Assembly: GCA_032719365.1 (NCBI GenBank)
Contig: CM064870.1
Span: 28,847,066 to 28,911,065, forward strand
Length of the DNA: 64,000 nt
Origin: Prinsepia uniflora
Taxonomy: Eukaryota; Streptophyta; Magnoliopsida; Rosales; Rosaceae
Reading direction: 5' to 3'
In this document: piece after piece, positions 49,266-59,959 of the stretch
How positions within the stretch are numbered: position 1 is the first letter of the stretch
Layout: the number at the start of each line of letters is the position of its first letter
Notes under the pieces: generated by a model
What the model saw: the letters and a program-made list of their open reading frames with translations, nothing else
What the model was told of the DNA's origin: nothing
Database searches by the model: none
Translations under genes and position numbers: made by a program

Positions 49266-50254
49266 TCTGAGCCCAAAATAATGTTTTCACAAAAATCCGT
49301 AAACTTTTGTCTAAAAATCGGTAAATAAATCCATAAAATCATCAATTAATCTTTCCAAATCATTGCAATCAAATCATGTGATAAATCATGTAAAACTTTT
49401 AACTATTCATGCATCACAGTTTATAAAACAAATGTCCACTCACACGCCATTCCCGCAGTTTGATTCCGAGCCTTATGCTCCTCAGTAAATTCTAGGGATC
49501 ACCAATCCTATCAAAGGCCACCATTAAGGGTTACTAACATCCCAAGTAATCTCACAGTACAATCCCCCATTTTACAAGATTAAAAAACGTATTAAAAACA
49601 TACACATGATGCTTCGGACACAAAACTATATCGAAACGGTGTCGAATCGACTCGAAACATGAGCCAAAATGTTTGTAACATCGAAAGTATCAAAAATCGT
49701 GTTGGCTGTACCTCAGAATAAGGTGGCACACACCCCCACGTATCATCGCAAGCTCCATGCGTATGGACCCACACCCCTATTATAGTGGTGCTACAATGTC
49801 GTCTTCAACCCCAATTGGGTCTGCAACTTAAACCCGACCCAAAAATTGTCTTACTTGGTTCAAAACCTACATTTCCAAGTCCAATTTTCACAATCAAGTA
49901 TCAAAGTGAATTTACTTACTCCTAAAAAAGCATCTATGATCACAAAATCACGAATTAATTACCGAAGATCGAGAATCAAATTCTCCAATTTCAATCCAAC
50001 TTCCAATTCTTGACTCCAGACCTTCCCATGCTTAATTCCTCCAAAATTCAGCTTAATTATGGTTGCCAGGAGGTAATGATTACTATCTTAGCTTCAATTT
50101 CACTAATTAATCAACCAAAATTGATAATCGAATTCAAACTCTAAATGGTGGATTTCGAGTTTTCTGGGTTTTCTTCTAGGGTGCTCTGGTTTGGTTTCTC
50201 CCCTGCTTCTTCTTCTATTTCCCTGTTTCTTCACTCATTCCCCTTCAGTTCCTC
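49266..50254 (-). mobile_element. LTR fragment, right piece of the outermost host
   Basis: Continues 30008-30792 after the nest: GCATCA box, GTCCACTCACAC (about 49434) which pairs with the arm at 30178, then the GC box region, ending at the next LTR start at 50255. Confidence 0.75.
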
Positions 50255-51190
50255 TGTAACGATCTGGACTTCCAATGAGGGTAAAATTGAAAAATAAAAC
50301 GAAATTGACCATTTGCCCCTAAGTCAATGAATTGACTTTTTTTTTACCAAAAGTCAAAAGTTGAGTTTTTTACCTGAACCTCGTATAGATAGTTCGAGAA
50401 GACCATTATGAAAGTTTTGACCTCCTGAGTATATTGATAGACAGCATGCCAGAAACGGAGATCGGACGGTCTTAGCCCCAGGTTAGATTATTATAGGGGC
50501 ATTTTGGTAATCTGGTTGTAAGGCTATTTTAGTAAATTATTTTGATAATTTTCTTTGTGTATGGCTGAAATGGTGACAAGTGACACATATATTTTAGGGA
50601 ACTGTGCACCTACTAAGTGCTTTGGTGTGTGTATAAAATGGTTTTAGAGAGTTGTGTGGTGGTTTTGTTTGTGTAGGAAGGTTTCCGCCGAGAGACAGAG
50701 AGAGTGAACAGACAGGGAGTAACGAGAGAGGAGGAAAGAGAGGAGAAAAGAAGGAGGAATTCAAAAGAAATAAAGAGAGGGACTGAGTTGAGTGTGGAGG
50801 AGGAAACCCGTAAGGTTTGTTTTTGGGTTAGACGTGGCTGGCCCAGTTTTTGGGCAAGAACCTTGAAAACAAGGTTGGATTCATTCCTTTGAGGTCCTTA
50901 TGACCTTATTAGGTTGTAGAGGAAAGGACTTGGATGCTGGAATCTCCTAGACATAGCAGGTGAGTTTTGGTCGTCAGTTTGTCGACGGGTTGAACAGGTT
51001 TTAGGTTAAGTTTTCATGTTTTGATCACACAAATCTTTCCTTCAGATAGATTAGGATGTTGTGGTAGGAACATAGTGGAAAATAGATGTGAAACGAGTGA
51101 GAAAAGGTCGGGTCAAGTCGCCGGGTCTGCTAACCCGAATACCAGAAGAAATGGGTGGAATGGATGATGAACAGTAACTTTATTGTAGCT

Positions 51191-53820
51191 TGTAACACCC
51201 CGGAAATTCGAGGATTATAATATTGTAATTTAATGTATGAATTGACGTTTTTACCCTTATGAATGGTATGGCCAAATTGTTGACTTTTTGATTGGTGGGT
51301 CAAATGGACTTTGACCAATGACCGTGACGTAGTTCGGGACGTCACGAGTCCATAGACAGGTGGCACGTCCAATTCGGACGATCAGGGAAAAAGTTATGAC
51401 TATCGGAAGTTCAGGGGCATTACCGTAATTTGGACTTTTGGGGCGAAAATGTTGAATTTTCGTTTGGCAACTAATTTTCACATGACTCAAGGACCGTTAG
51501 GTAGGTCTCGATGTCCTGAGTCCATAGACAGGCGGCACGCCGAAATCGGACTTCGTATGGCTGAGTTACGGGTCTAGAAAGTGAGGGGCAGTTTGGTAAT
51601 TATTTGAACCAGGGGCATTTTGGTCTTTTTTCCCTGGTTACTGTAGCAACCGCGGACGGCACCACCATGTGCGGTGGTTCAGTGTGCAATTGTTTATGCA
51701 ATTGTGTGCTGGAAAGAAAGGGCTGTCTATTGCTTTAGAACGTGGGCTGAACCATCCACCTACACTGTCGAATTGATTAATGGGATTCGAAGCTTTTTCG
51801 GGGAACAAAATTCAGTGGACAGTGAGGCTTCCACGAGCCTCTGGGACAGCTTGAGATGTTTTAAAACTGATTAAGTAATGGGTAAGCTTCATTCTGCTGT
51901 TGAAGGAACTGAAAATTGGAGAGGAAAACCAGAGAAACCATTTCGGGGAAAATTGGAGGGAAAATCGGGTTTTGATTTCTGGTGATTGTTGGACCAAACC
52001 AAGGCTTGGTTTAGTCTTCTGGGAGTGTTTGGAACTCAACCACATCGGAATCGAAGGCCATCAACCACGGGTGAGCTGGGACTGTGTCTGCCGTGTTCAG
52101 AGAAATTTCAGAGGTTTGGACGACTACTTCCAATTGAGTGTTGGTTCAATTGATTGTGTTTTCCAGTTTGTTTTGATACTATGATGCTTCCTATAAGTTT
52201 AATTTGATTATGGTTTGGAAACCAGTGAGTTCTTGTGATTGACCCGTTTGGATGATCACGGGTCGAATGGCCATTTAAGGATTTGATTTGACTAATTAGT
52301 GTCTCAGAACTTAAATTGGAAGAATAATAAACATATTAGGATCAAATTGGATTGAAATCGAGTAGGAATTGATGGGTAATCAACCGGGTCAAGCCGCGGG
52401 TGGCAGGCCCGTATTACAGACAAACGGGTGAAGAGGGTGACACTGTAGCAGCTACAGTGTCAGGCGCGTGACTTTCACGCGCAACCACTTTGGGCGGCGT
52501 TGAGCCTTATCTCTGATGACGATCAACATGACTTTTGTTCCTCTCATCATTCTGAACATTTTTGGTGAATTAACCATGTTGATCTGAGATAGTTTTAATG
52601 GGTCAGTTAGGGCCGGTTGTCTCGGGAAACGTGTTGGACGGCTTCCCCGAGCCAGTTTCTGTTTCGGACTTTTTGGATAAATGTTTAAGACTTGTAGTGA
52701 CCCTTACATGTGATTTGGACTGACAGGAATTGTACGATAATCCCGGTACAAGTTCGTACGCGCAGGTTCACCGCGGGATCGTACTGTGAGTGGGCCCGAT
52801 TTCATTAAACCCTTGCATGCTTAAATGTTTTATGATTTACTTATATGTTCACATGCTGGAATCAAGAAATGGTTTTGATGATATTGAAATTTCGGTTATG
52901 GCACGTTTCACGGTATTTGGGTTGAAACCCGTCTTATGAAACTTAACGATCGGTTTGGATTTTATCTATGTATATATATATGTTTTGCATGTGGATATCA
53001 ATAAAATGTATTTGGTACTGCACTGTATAGATCCATTCTTATAATACTGTCTCCTCCGGATGTGGTACCCCGGAGTGGTCATAGCGCATTGCTTGCGAGG
53101 GGTCATTCTACGGAGGAACCGGACCGTAAAATTACTCAGGAGCAGGATTGCTTATTTGACGTCAGGGACGTAGAGCGTCTAGGACGCTAGGCATTTGAGA
53201 TGCCGTACCCGGACAGGGTTCGGGGATTGGACTCGGAATTGAGACTCGAGTGGCACGCGTAGCCTTGAGACTGTGACCTTATTGGACATCAAGGACGTCA
53301 GACATCAGGGATGTCAAGATCAGAGTGTATAGTACAGTGGCTAAAATTATGTTTATGGTTTTATTACATGCCTTATGGTTCATATTATATGATTAATGAT
53401 TTTATATAATGATGCATGCATGTTTGGAAAACGGAGGGGTAAATTATATGTTTTACTCACTAAACGATTTTATAAACTTGAGTTTCGGCCCACTCACCCT
53501 TATTGTTTTGGTAACCCCTCCAGGTCGTGCTACTGAGGTTGAGGAGGAACCTGAGGCTGAGGCATAGATCTACTTCTGCGTACCTGAACCCCTGTTGGGT
53601 GGTTTATCCGCATGTTTATTTTAGAGTCGTGTTCGCAACTTGTAATTTTGGATTTCATCCCTCGTCTGACATCTGTTTAATTCAGAGTTGATGTATAACT
53701 TTAATTCGGTTATTTATGCATTTGATGTTTTGAGGTTAAAATTGGTATGAATTTTGGGTGTCAAACGGGAGCAGGGCACGTCCCCTTGGGGTCCCTGTGG
53801 GATCGGGGCGGGTCCTGTCA
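51191..53820 (+). mobile_element. Solo LTR, 2630 bp, plus orientation
   Basis: TGTAACACCCCGG... to ...GGGTCCTGTCA; flanks TAGCT (51186-51190) and TAGTT (53821-53825), a TSD with one change. Two tandem U3 modules (about 51318-51430 and 51490-51600). Perfect 11-bp arms GACACTGTAGC/GCTACAGTGTC at 52439-52461 and GCGCGTGA/TCACGCGC at 52464-52482. Long-range arms are GTGAGTGGGCC (52786) and GGCCCACTCAC (53487), a matched variant of the usual pair. Confidence 0.93.
53050..53335. repeat. Hairpin array (AGCGTC/GACGCT type)
   Basis: Includes TCCGG/CCGGA (about 53056), AGCGTC-TAG-GACGCT (53174-53188), GGCAT-TTGAG-ATGCC (53190-53204), ACTCG/CGAGT (about 53230-53250), ACATC-AGG-GATGT (about 53301). Related array at 62990-63180 on the other strand. 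Confidence 0.85.
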
Positions 53821-54639
53821 TAGTTGGTGCATGAATCCCACATGAAGCCACTCCTGGCGGCATGTGGGGGCGCGTGGTAGGTAGTTTGGGTTTACGGCCA
53901 ACATATTTTTTCATCCTTTCGATATTACAAACATTTTGGTGCAGGTTTCGAGGCAATCAGACATCTTCTTGGGGTAGATTGGGTGTCCAAAATGTGTAAT
54001 CAATGTTTGGAAATTAATATAAAATTCTCGGGAGCTAGGATTTTATTGGGGAGTTACTTGAGGGTTTTATTGGGGAGCTAGGATTACCTTGAATATTATT
54101 TTTGGACAAGAGATATAATTCCCGAGGCTAGCGAGGAACGTTCAGAACATGATTAACATGCGTTTTTGCATTGTGAGTGGATGTTTTATTTTAATAAAAT
54201 ATTATGCATGCATATTTATGATTTTGAAATTTGTTTTCTCTGTGTTTTGATGATACTTGAGTGATTGGAAATTTATAGGATTTTTCGGTGATTTAGGAAT
54301 ATTTAATTAATATTTTATCACGCGTTTTTTTTGAGGTTTTTTGTAAACCATGTTTTGAACACCGTTTTGATTGGGATGTTGAATAGAATGTGATTTATGA
54401 CATGTAATGTGGTGAAATTGAGTTTTTTTATGACTTTCTTATGATTTCTGGATGTTTTCGGAGGTATTTCAATAACACATTCTAGAGTGATGTGATTTAA
54501 TTGTGGTTTTGGTCTTAGGCCGGGATTCTGGATTATAGTTTTAAACTGTGATATATATATATATATGTGTGTGTGTGGTTTCTTGATAATCGTGATGTGA
54601 AATATTATGATGATGTGTGGTGATTGTGTGGATTGAATG

Positions 54640-55030
54640 TGAGACTCGGACGTTGAGCACAAGGCTCTGAATCCTAAGACTGGTATTGTATTGACGACTC
54701 AGACGTCTAGCCGGGGGCTCTGAATCATCAGTCAAGCTTCACTCAGATGTCAAGTCGGTATTTGAATCCTATGTGAGTGTGTGATGGCCTACCCGTAGTG
54801 CCCTTGTTATGTGATGATTGATGTTGTGCTTATGCATCGATGTTGAGTTGACTATATGTGAATTCGGTGGTAGTGTTGGATGTGGATTGATGTGATGATT
54901 TGTGATGTACGATGTATGTTGTGTGTATGCCTATTGGTTGGTAGTCTCAGACGTCGAGTGGGGCTCCGGTTCTTGAGACTGTGTTGTGATAACTCGGACG
55001 TTGAGCTGAACTCTGGATCCCGAATGAGTT
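54640..55030. repeat. Nested two-stem hairpin array
   Basis: Four units around GACGTC/GACGTT on the left and GAATC/GGTTC on the right. Outer and inner arms: GACT/AGTC with AGCC/GGCT (54696-54733); AGTCTCA/TGAGACT with GAG/CTC (54943-54980). Copies of the last units occur at 58784-58866. Confidence 0.85.
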
Positions 55031-55494
55031 TGTGGTGTGCCTGCTAGTAGGGCAGGGGTTGATATTGATATTGTGAGTCGAGGAAAGGTTGACTGTGATA
55101 TGTGTGGATTTGTGTGATAGTGGAAATGGCTCGGTTATGTGGCATTGATGTGATTGACTAGTATGTTTATGACCAGTTAGTATTTCGTGGTTAAGTTGGC
55201 TTGTGGTTAACGATTGATTTTTGGTTAATTGCATTTACGGATGTTTTCACGGATTTTGAGATTACAAACTGTGTTTCGTTTTAATTGAAGTGAAATGGTT
55301 TTCATATGCATGCCTGGTTTTCTAAAATATTGGGTAAATATCGGTTGTTTTCAAATTATTTTTTCTAAATGTTTTTTTTGTCCACTCACACTTTTTCTTT
55401 GTTCTGTAACCCTCCAGGGTCGCTGCACGGGAATCGAGGCTCGAGAGGCGGAGGCATGAACTAGCGTAGTTGGCTTGTATCCCTTATTTGACAA

Positions 55495-58422
55495 TGTCAG
55501 GACCCACCCCTAATCCCCCGGGATTAAGGGCTAAATCCTGCTCCCGTCTAACTTACGCATGACACGAAGGCTAAACCGACGTCCAACCTCCATGTGACAC
55601 GTAAGTCGGACAAGGGATTCTCGATTCGACCGTCCAACAGCATCCGGACTTCCCAGAGTGCACAGAAACTACTGTGGATCGTACATGTGATGTCTCCGTC
55701 TCTCTCGACCAACAGCCCGCACCGCAACAACCTGGAGGGTATCGAAAACACAAAAGATTGTGAGTGGACAAAAATAAAGTATAGTTCAAAAACAGTTCAA
55801 TAAAACAAGTACATTTATACCCTCCATTTAAAAACACCAATGCATGCATATCAACTCATGTTATGAAACCATTCATATCAAAACCACCAATGAAAACCAT
55901 TATTGAAAACCCGAATCAAAATCGTCATTCAAATCCAGGCCTCAGCCTCAAATCACAAAGAAATCTTAAGTATGGGAACTCAGTCTCAAAACTCATAAAA
56001 TCAAATTCATCGGGCCACTGCCCAAAACCAGTGAAAAACATCAATCATACGAGTTTGCTGGATCTCAAGTGCGCCCGAGTCTTTAAACTCAAAACCATGC
56101 GCAATAACCAGGCCTTCCCGGGATGTCAACGAGTCTTTAAACTCAAAACACAATCACAAGCCTCGGGAGGTATCATAACCGAGTCTTTAAACTCAAAACA
56201 TATACCGAGTCTTTAAACTCAAAACATATCAATCCAGGGCCCTCTCCCCGTCAATCAACCGAGTCTTTAAACTCAAAACCAGATATAGCGGTTTTTCTTT
56301 TCTTTTTCCGGGTCTTTAAACCCAAAATCATTTTTCCAATCAACAGTGAAAACCATTGAAAATCCTTATTCGAATTCGCAACAATGATTCTGTAAGCTGG
56401 CATCCGGAACCACTATCCCGAACCCAATTCCAGATTTCCTTTCCGAAAACTCATTTATAGAAATCTCAGAAACAGGGCTTCAAGCCCGAAATTACTTTTC
56501 CGAAATCCATTTCAAATCCTTGAAATCAAATTATATGTCAAGTCTCAAAGTAAATCATCGAAACCCTTGTCAAATCATAAGATAAACCGAAATCTCGTAA
56601 AACGTGCACTTACGTCAAAATCTCAAAATCCGTGTAAACCGTAAACATAAAGATCATAAATCAAATCATAGAATCACGTATAGAAAACATATAAAAACAT
56701 ATAAAAACATATATGCATGCATCATAAGTTAGAAAGCAAAGTCCACTCACAGACCATAGCGTCATCGCCTCGATACGCGTGCACATACGCCGTTCCTGGC
56801 CTATCCACTACCACTGGCTATCCCGAACCTGTTCAAATCCCATAACAAGATCACTAACTACCTCATAATACTCATACTAAAGCCCTGTAATTTTCCCGAA
56901 TTTTTAACTATTTTTAAACGAGTCCTAAAATCTTCAATCATCCTGAAAACTATTGAGACGATGTCCGATTGACTCGAAACCAGTACCAAAATTTTTGTTA
57001 CATCGAATACTTTAAAAGTCGTGTTGGAACTATCCTCAAAAGGCGTGCCATATGCCCACATGCGGCTACTGTTCATCTTCAACCTTAGGACATACCCGGT
57101 GTGGATCGGTCTGAACCAGCCCGGTTCGACCGAACCAGCGCAGGCGGTTCTCATTCATTTTTCCAGGTTTTTAACTCGTTTTAATCCCAAAATCTTCGTC
57201 CTACATTCTACAAGTGATCTAGATGATAAAATCGCGAATTTAGGTCCTGAACCGTACCTTCCCAATTGAGTTTCCTTCCTTCAAAAATACTCCTCTCTGT
57301 TTTCATGGTTCCACCCAGTATTGTCCTTCATTCCGCTTCCATTTGCTTTCTTGTATCGTCCAAAACCTTACCTAAAGAACCAATTGAATCAATTGTCACT
57401 ACATTACACCTTACCATTTTCGAATTCAAAGGTACCGTTCACAAGCTCTCCACTTACCGTCCATAAGAGGGCTCTAAACTAGGCGGGATCGACTCCTAGT
57501 GACCTCTAGATCATCATTTGATCAATAAATTGGGCTTATTTGTCCTTCACTTGATTCCATTATCTTCGAATTCGAACAGGGGACTCACGGGTCTTCTCTG
57601 TTTTCTGGATTTTCTCACCTCTCACCACCCCTCTTCACTCAGTTTTTCCCTTAGACACAAACACACAAGGCACAAGCATGACTCTGATCATTCACTCCCT
57701 AACACCACTTGATCTCACTCGACTCTCACACAGAAGATGGACAAATGATCACTCTGCCTCTGTTTCCTCAGTTGATTGATTTAAACCAAACGTTTAAAAC
57801 TTAAAATGCACGACCGATTAGGCTAGAAGCCTCTAGGAATAGGCCAGGTGTCCTCCAACCTGTGGTCCAGCTCTCAAAAATATCCAATTACCTCTGCCCA
57901 GGTGTCCTTATCCGGTTGCACACGAATCTCAATGTGCTAAAAGACCAAATTGCCCCTAAATGTTGAAATTACCATTTTACCCTTCACTTTCTAGACTCGT
58001 AACTTAACCGTCTGAAGTCCGATGACGGCGTGCCGCCTGTCTTTGTACTCAGGACAGCAAGACCTACCTAACGGTCCTTGAATTGCGTGAAGAGTACTTG
58101 TCGTGCAAAAAGTCAACGAATTGTCCCTTTTTAACCTAATTACGAAAATGTCCTCAACCTTCCGAATATCATAACTTCCTCCTCAGATGTCCGAATCGGA
58201 CATGCCACCTGTCTACAGACTCGTGACGTCTCGAACAACGGCACGGTCATCGGTCAAAGTCCATTTGACTGCCCGAACTAAAAGTCAATATTTTGCCCAT
58301 TCTAGGGGCAAAATCGTCATTCTGCACCGTCCGTCCAAAAGTATCCAACTAATCACTGATTATCTTCGCTAATCCGTCATTAACCACTAATCTAATCCCG
58401 ACTTCCAGGACGGGTCGTTACA
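55495..58422 (-). mobile_element. Solo LTR, 2928 bp, minus orientation
   Basis: TGTCAGGACCC... to ...GGGTCGTTACA; TSD GACAA at 55490-55494 and 58423-58427. The duplicated copy at about 59300 has the empty site (CTGATAAGG). Close relative of 16524-19525. 14-mer array at 56077-56323. Confidence 0.95.
56077..56323. repeat. Palindromic 14-mer array in solo LTR
   Basis: GAGTCTTTAAACTC from 56077 (five or six units) and GGGTCTTTAAACCC at 56310. Confidence 0.9.
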
Positions 58423-58525
58423 GACAAGGTTTCATACGTATATTTTGATTCTTATCAGACGGGAGTAAGGCTCAAATGTACTTTTCTAGTGTGTTTTGGG
58501 AGGGGTCCTATCAGCTTAGTATCAG

Positions 58526-58638
58526 TGTTACAACCCGACTTCCCTAGCACAATATTGTCTGTTTGGGTCCAGCTCTCACGGTTTTGTTTCTGGGAACTCA
58601 AGTGCAACTTCCCAGTAGGTCACCCATCTTGGGATTGG
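58526..58638 (-). mobile_element. Cassandra LTR fragment
   Basis: Plus strand TGTTACAACCCGACTTCC...CCCATCTTGGGATT: the 3' end of a minus-oriented Cassandra LTR including part of the 5S-like box. Cut off at 58638 where the duplicated LTR segment starts. Confidence 0.85.
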
Positions 58639-59408
58639 GTGATGATTGATGTTGTGCTTGTGCATCGATGTTGAGTTGACTATATGTGAATTCGGTGGTA
58701 GTGTTAGTTGTGGATAGATTGTGTGGATTGATGTGATGATTTGTGATGTATGATGTATGTTGTGTTTATGCCTATTGGTTGGTAGTCTCAGACGTGGAGC
58801 GGGGCTCCGGTTCTTGAGATTGTGTTGTGATAACTCGGACGTCGAGTTGGACTCCGGTTCCCGAGTGAGTTTGTGGTGTGCCTGCCAGTGGGGCGAGGAA
58901 AGGTTGACTATGATATGTGTGGATTAGTGTGATATTGGATATGGTTTGGTTATGTGGCATTGATGTGATTGACTAGTATGTTTATGACCAGTTAGTATTT
59001 TGTAGTTAAGCTAGCTTGTGGTTAACGATTGATTTTTGGTTAATTGCATTTACGAATGTTTTTCTGGATTTCAAGATTACAAATTGTGTTTCGTTTTAAT
59101 TGAAGTGAAATGGTTTTCATATGCATACCTGGTTTTCTAAAATAGAGGGTAAATATCGATTGTTTTCAAATTATGTTTTTAAAATGTTTCTTTTTGTACA
59201 CTCACACTTTTTCTTGGTTCTGTAACCCTCCAGGCTCGCTGCACTGGAATAGAAGCTAGAGAGGCGGAGGCATGAACTAGCGTAGTTGGCTTGTATCCCT
59301 TATCTGATAAGGTTTCATACGTATATTTTGATTCTTGTCAGACTGGAGCAGGGCTCGAATGTACTTTTCTAGTGTGTTTTGGGAGGTGTCCTGTCAACTT
59401 AGTCTCAT
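58639..59408 (+). repeat. Duplicate of the LTR segment 54811-55494 plus 58423-58513
   Basis: Nearly the same sequence as the LTR piece upstream, without the 2.9 kb solo LTR, from GTGATGATTGATGTTG to the LTR end GTGTCCTGTCA and a worn primer site. The duplication therefore runs LTR end, primer site, Cassandra piece, LTR end again, Cassandra again. The array copy (58784-58866) has changed stems. Confidence 0.88.
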
Positions 59409-59684
59409 TGTCACGACTCGACTTCCCTAGCACGATATTTTCCGTTTGGATCTAGCCCTCACGGTTTTGTTTCTGAGAACTCACGCGCAACTTCCCAGTA
59501 GGTCATCCATCTTGGGATTGCTCCAGTCCAAACTCGTTTAATTTTGGAGTTCCTAAGAAACCCAAAGTCAGTGAGCTCCCAAAAGGCCGGAAGAAACGTG
59601 CCCACACATATAAGACACTTCACTTTTCCCTCCTTGAGCAATGTGGGATTGCTCTTCGTTATTCCCAAGACACGGGTCTTATCA
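59409..59684 (-). mobile_element. Cassandra LTR, near complete
   Basis: Plus strand TGTCACGACTCGACTTCC... to ...CACGGGTCTTATCA, 276 bp, with 5S-like CCAGTAGGTCATCCATC and AACTCGTTTAATTTTGGAG (decayed A-box). Confidence 0.85.
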
Positions 59685-59935
59685 CGACCTAACTCTCCTA
59701 GCATGATATTGTCCACTTTAGGGAACCTTCACAGTTTTATTTTTTGGAACTCACGCACAACTTCCCAGTAGGTCACCCATCATGGGATTGCACCATCCCA
59801 CACTCGCTTAACTTTGGAGTTCCTCATGAATCCAAAGCTAGTGAACTCCCAAAAATCCTTTCATTGGATAGATGCGCGCCTACACATATAAGGCGCATCC
59901 CTCAAATCCCCTCAAACGATATGGGATTGCCATAA
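59685..59935 (-). mobile_element. Second Cassandra LTR, adjoining
   Basis: CGACCTAACTCTCCTAGCATG..., with GTAGGTCACCCATCATGGG and ACTCGCTTAACTTTGGAG, ending around AACGATATGGGATTG. Head-to-tail with the preceding LTR and with no internal region between them; better preserved 5S boxes than its neighbour. Confidence 0.8.
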
Positions 59936-59959
59936 ATTCTTCAGGAAATTGTCTATATA

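Larger units (their letters stand above)
50255..58513 (+). mobile_element. Plus-oriented LTR split by two solo LTRs
   Basis: Pieces 50255-51190, 53821-55494 and 58423-58513, about 2.7 kb in all: TGTAACGATCTGG... to ...AGGGGTCCTATCA. A worn primer site TTAGTATCAGTG follows (58517), so this was a 5' LTR. The array site holds nested two-stem hairpins (54640-55030). Confidence 0.88.
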
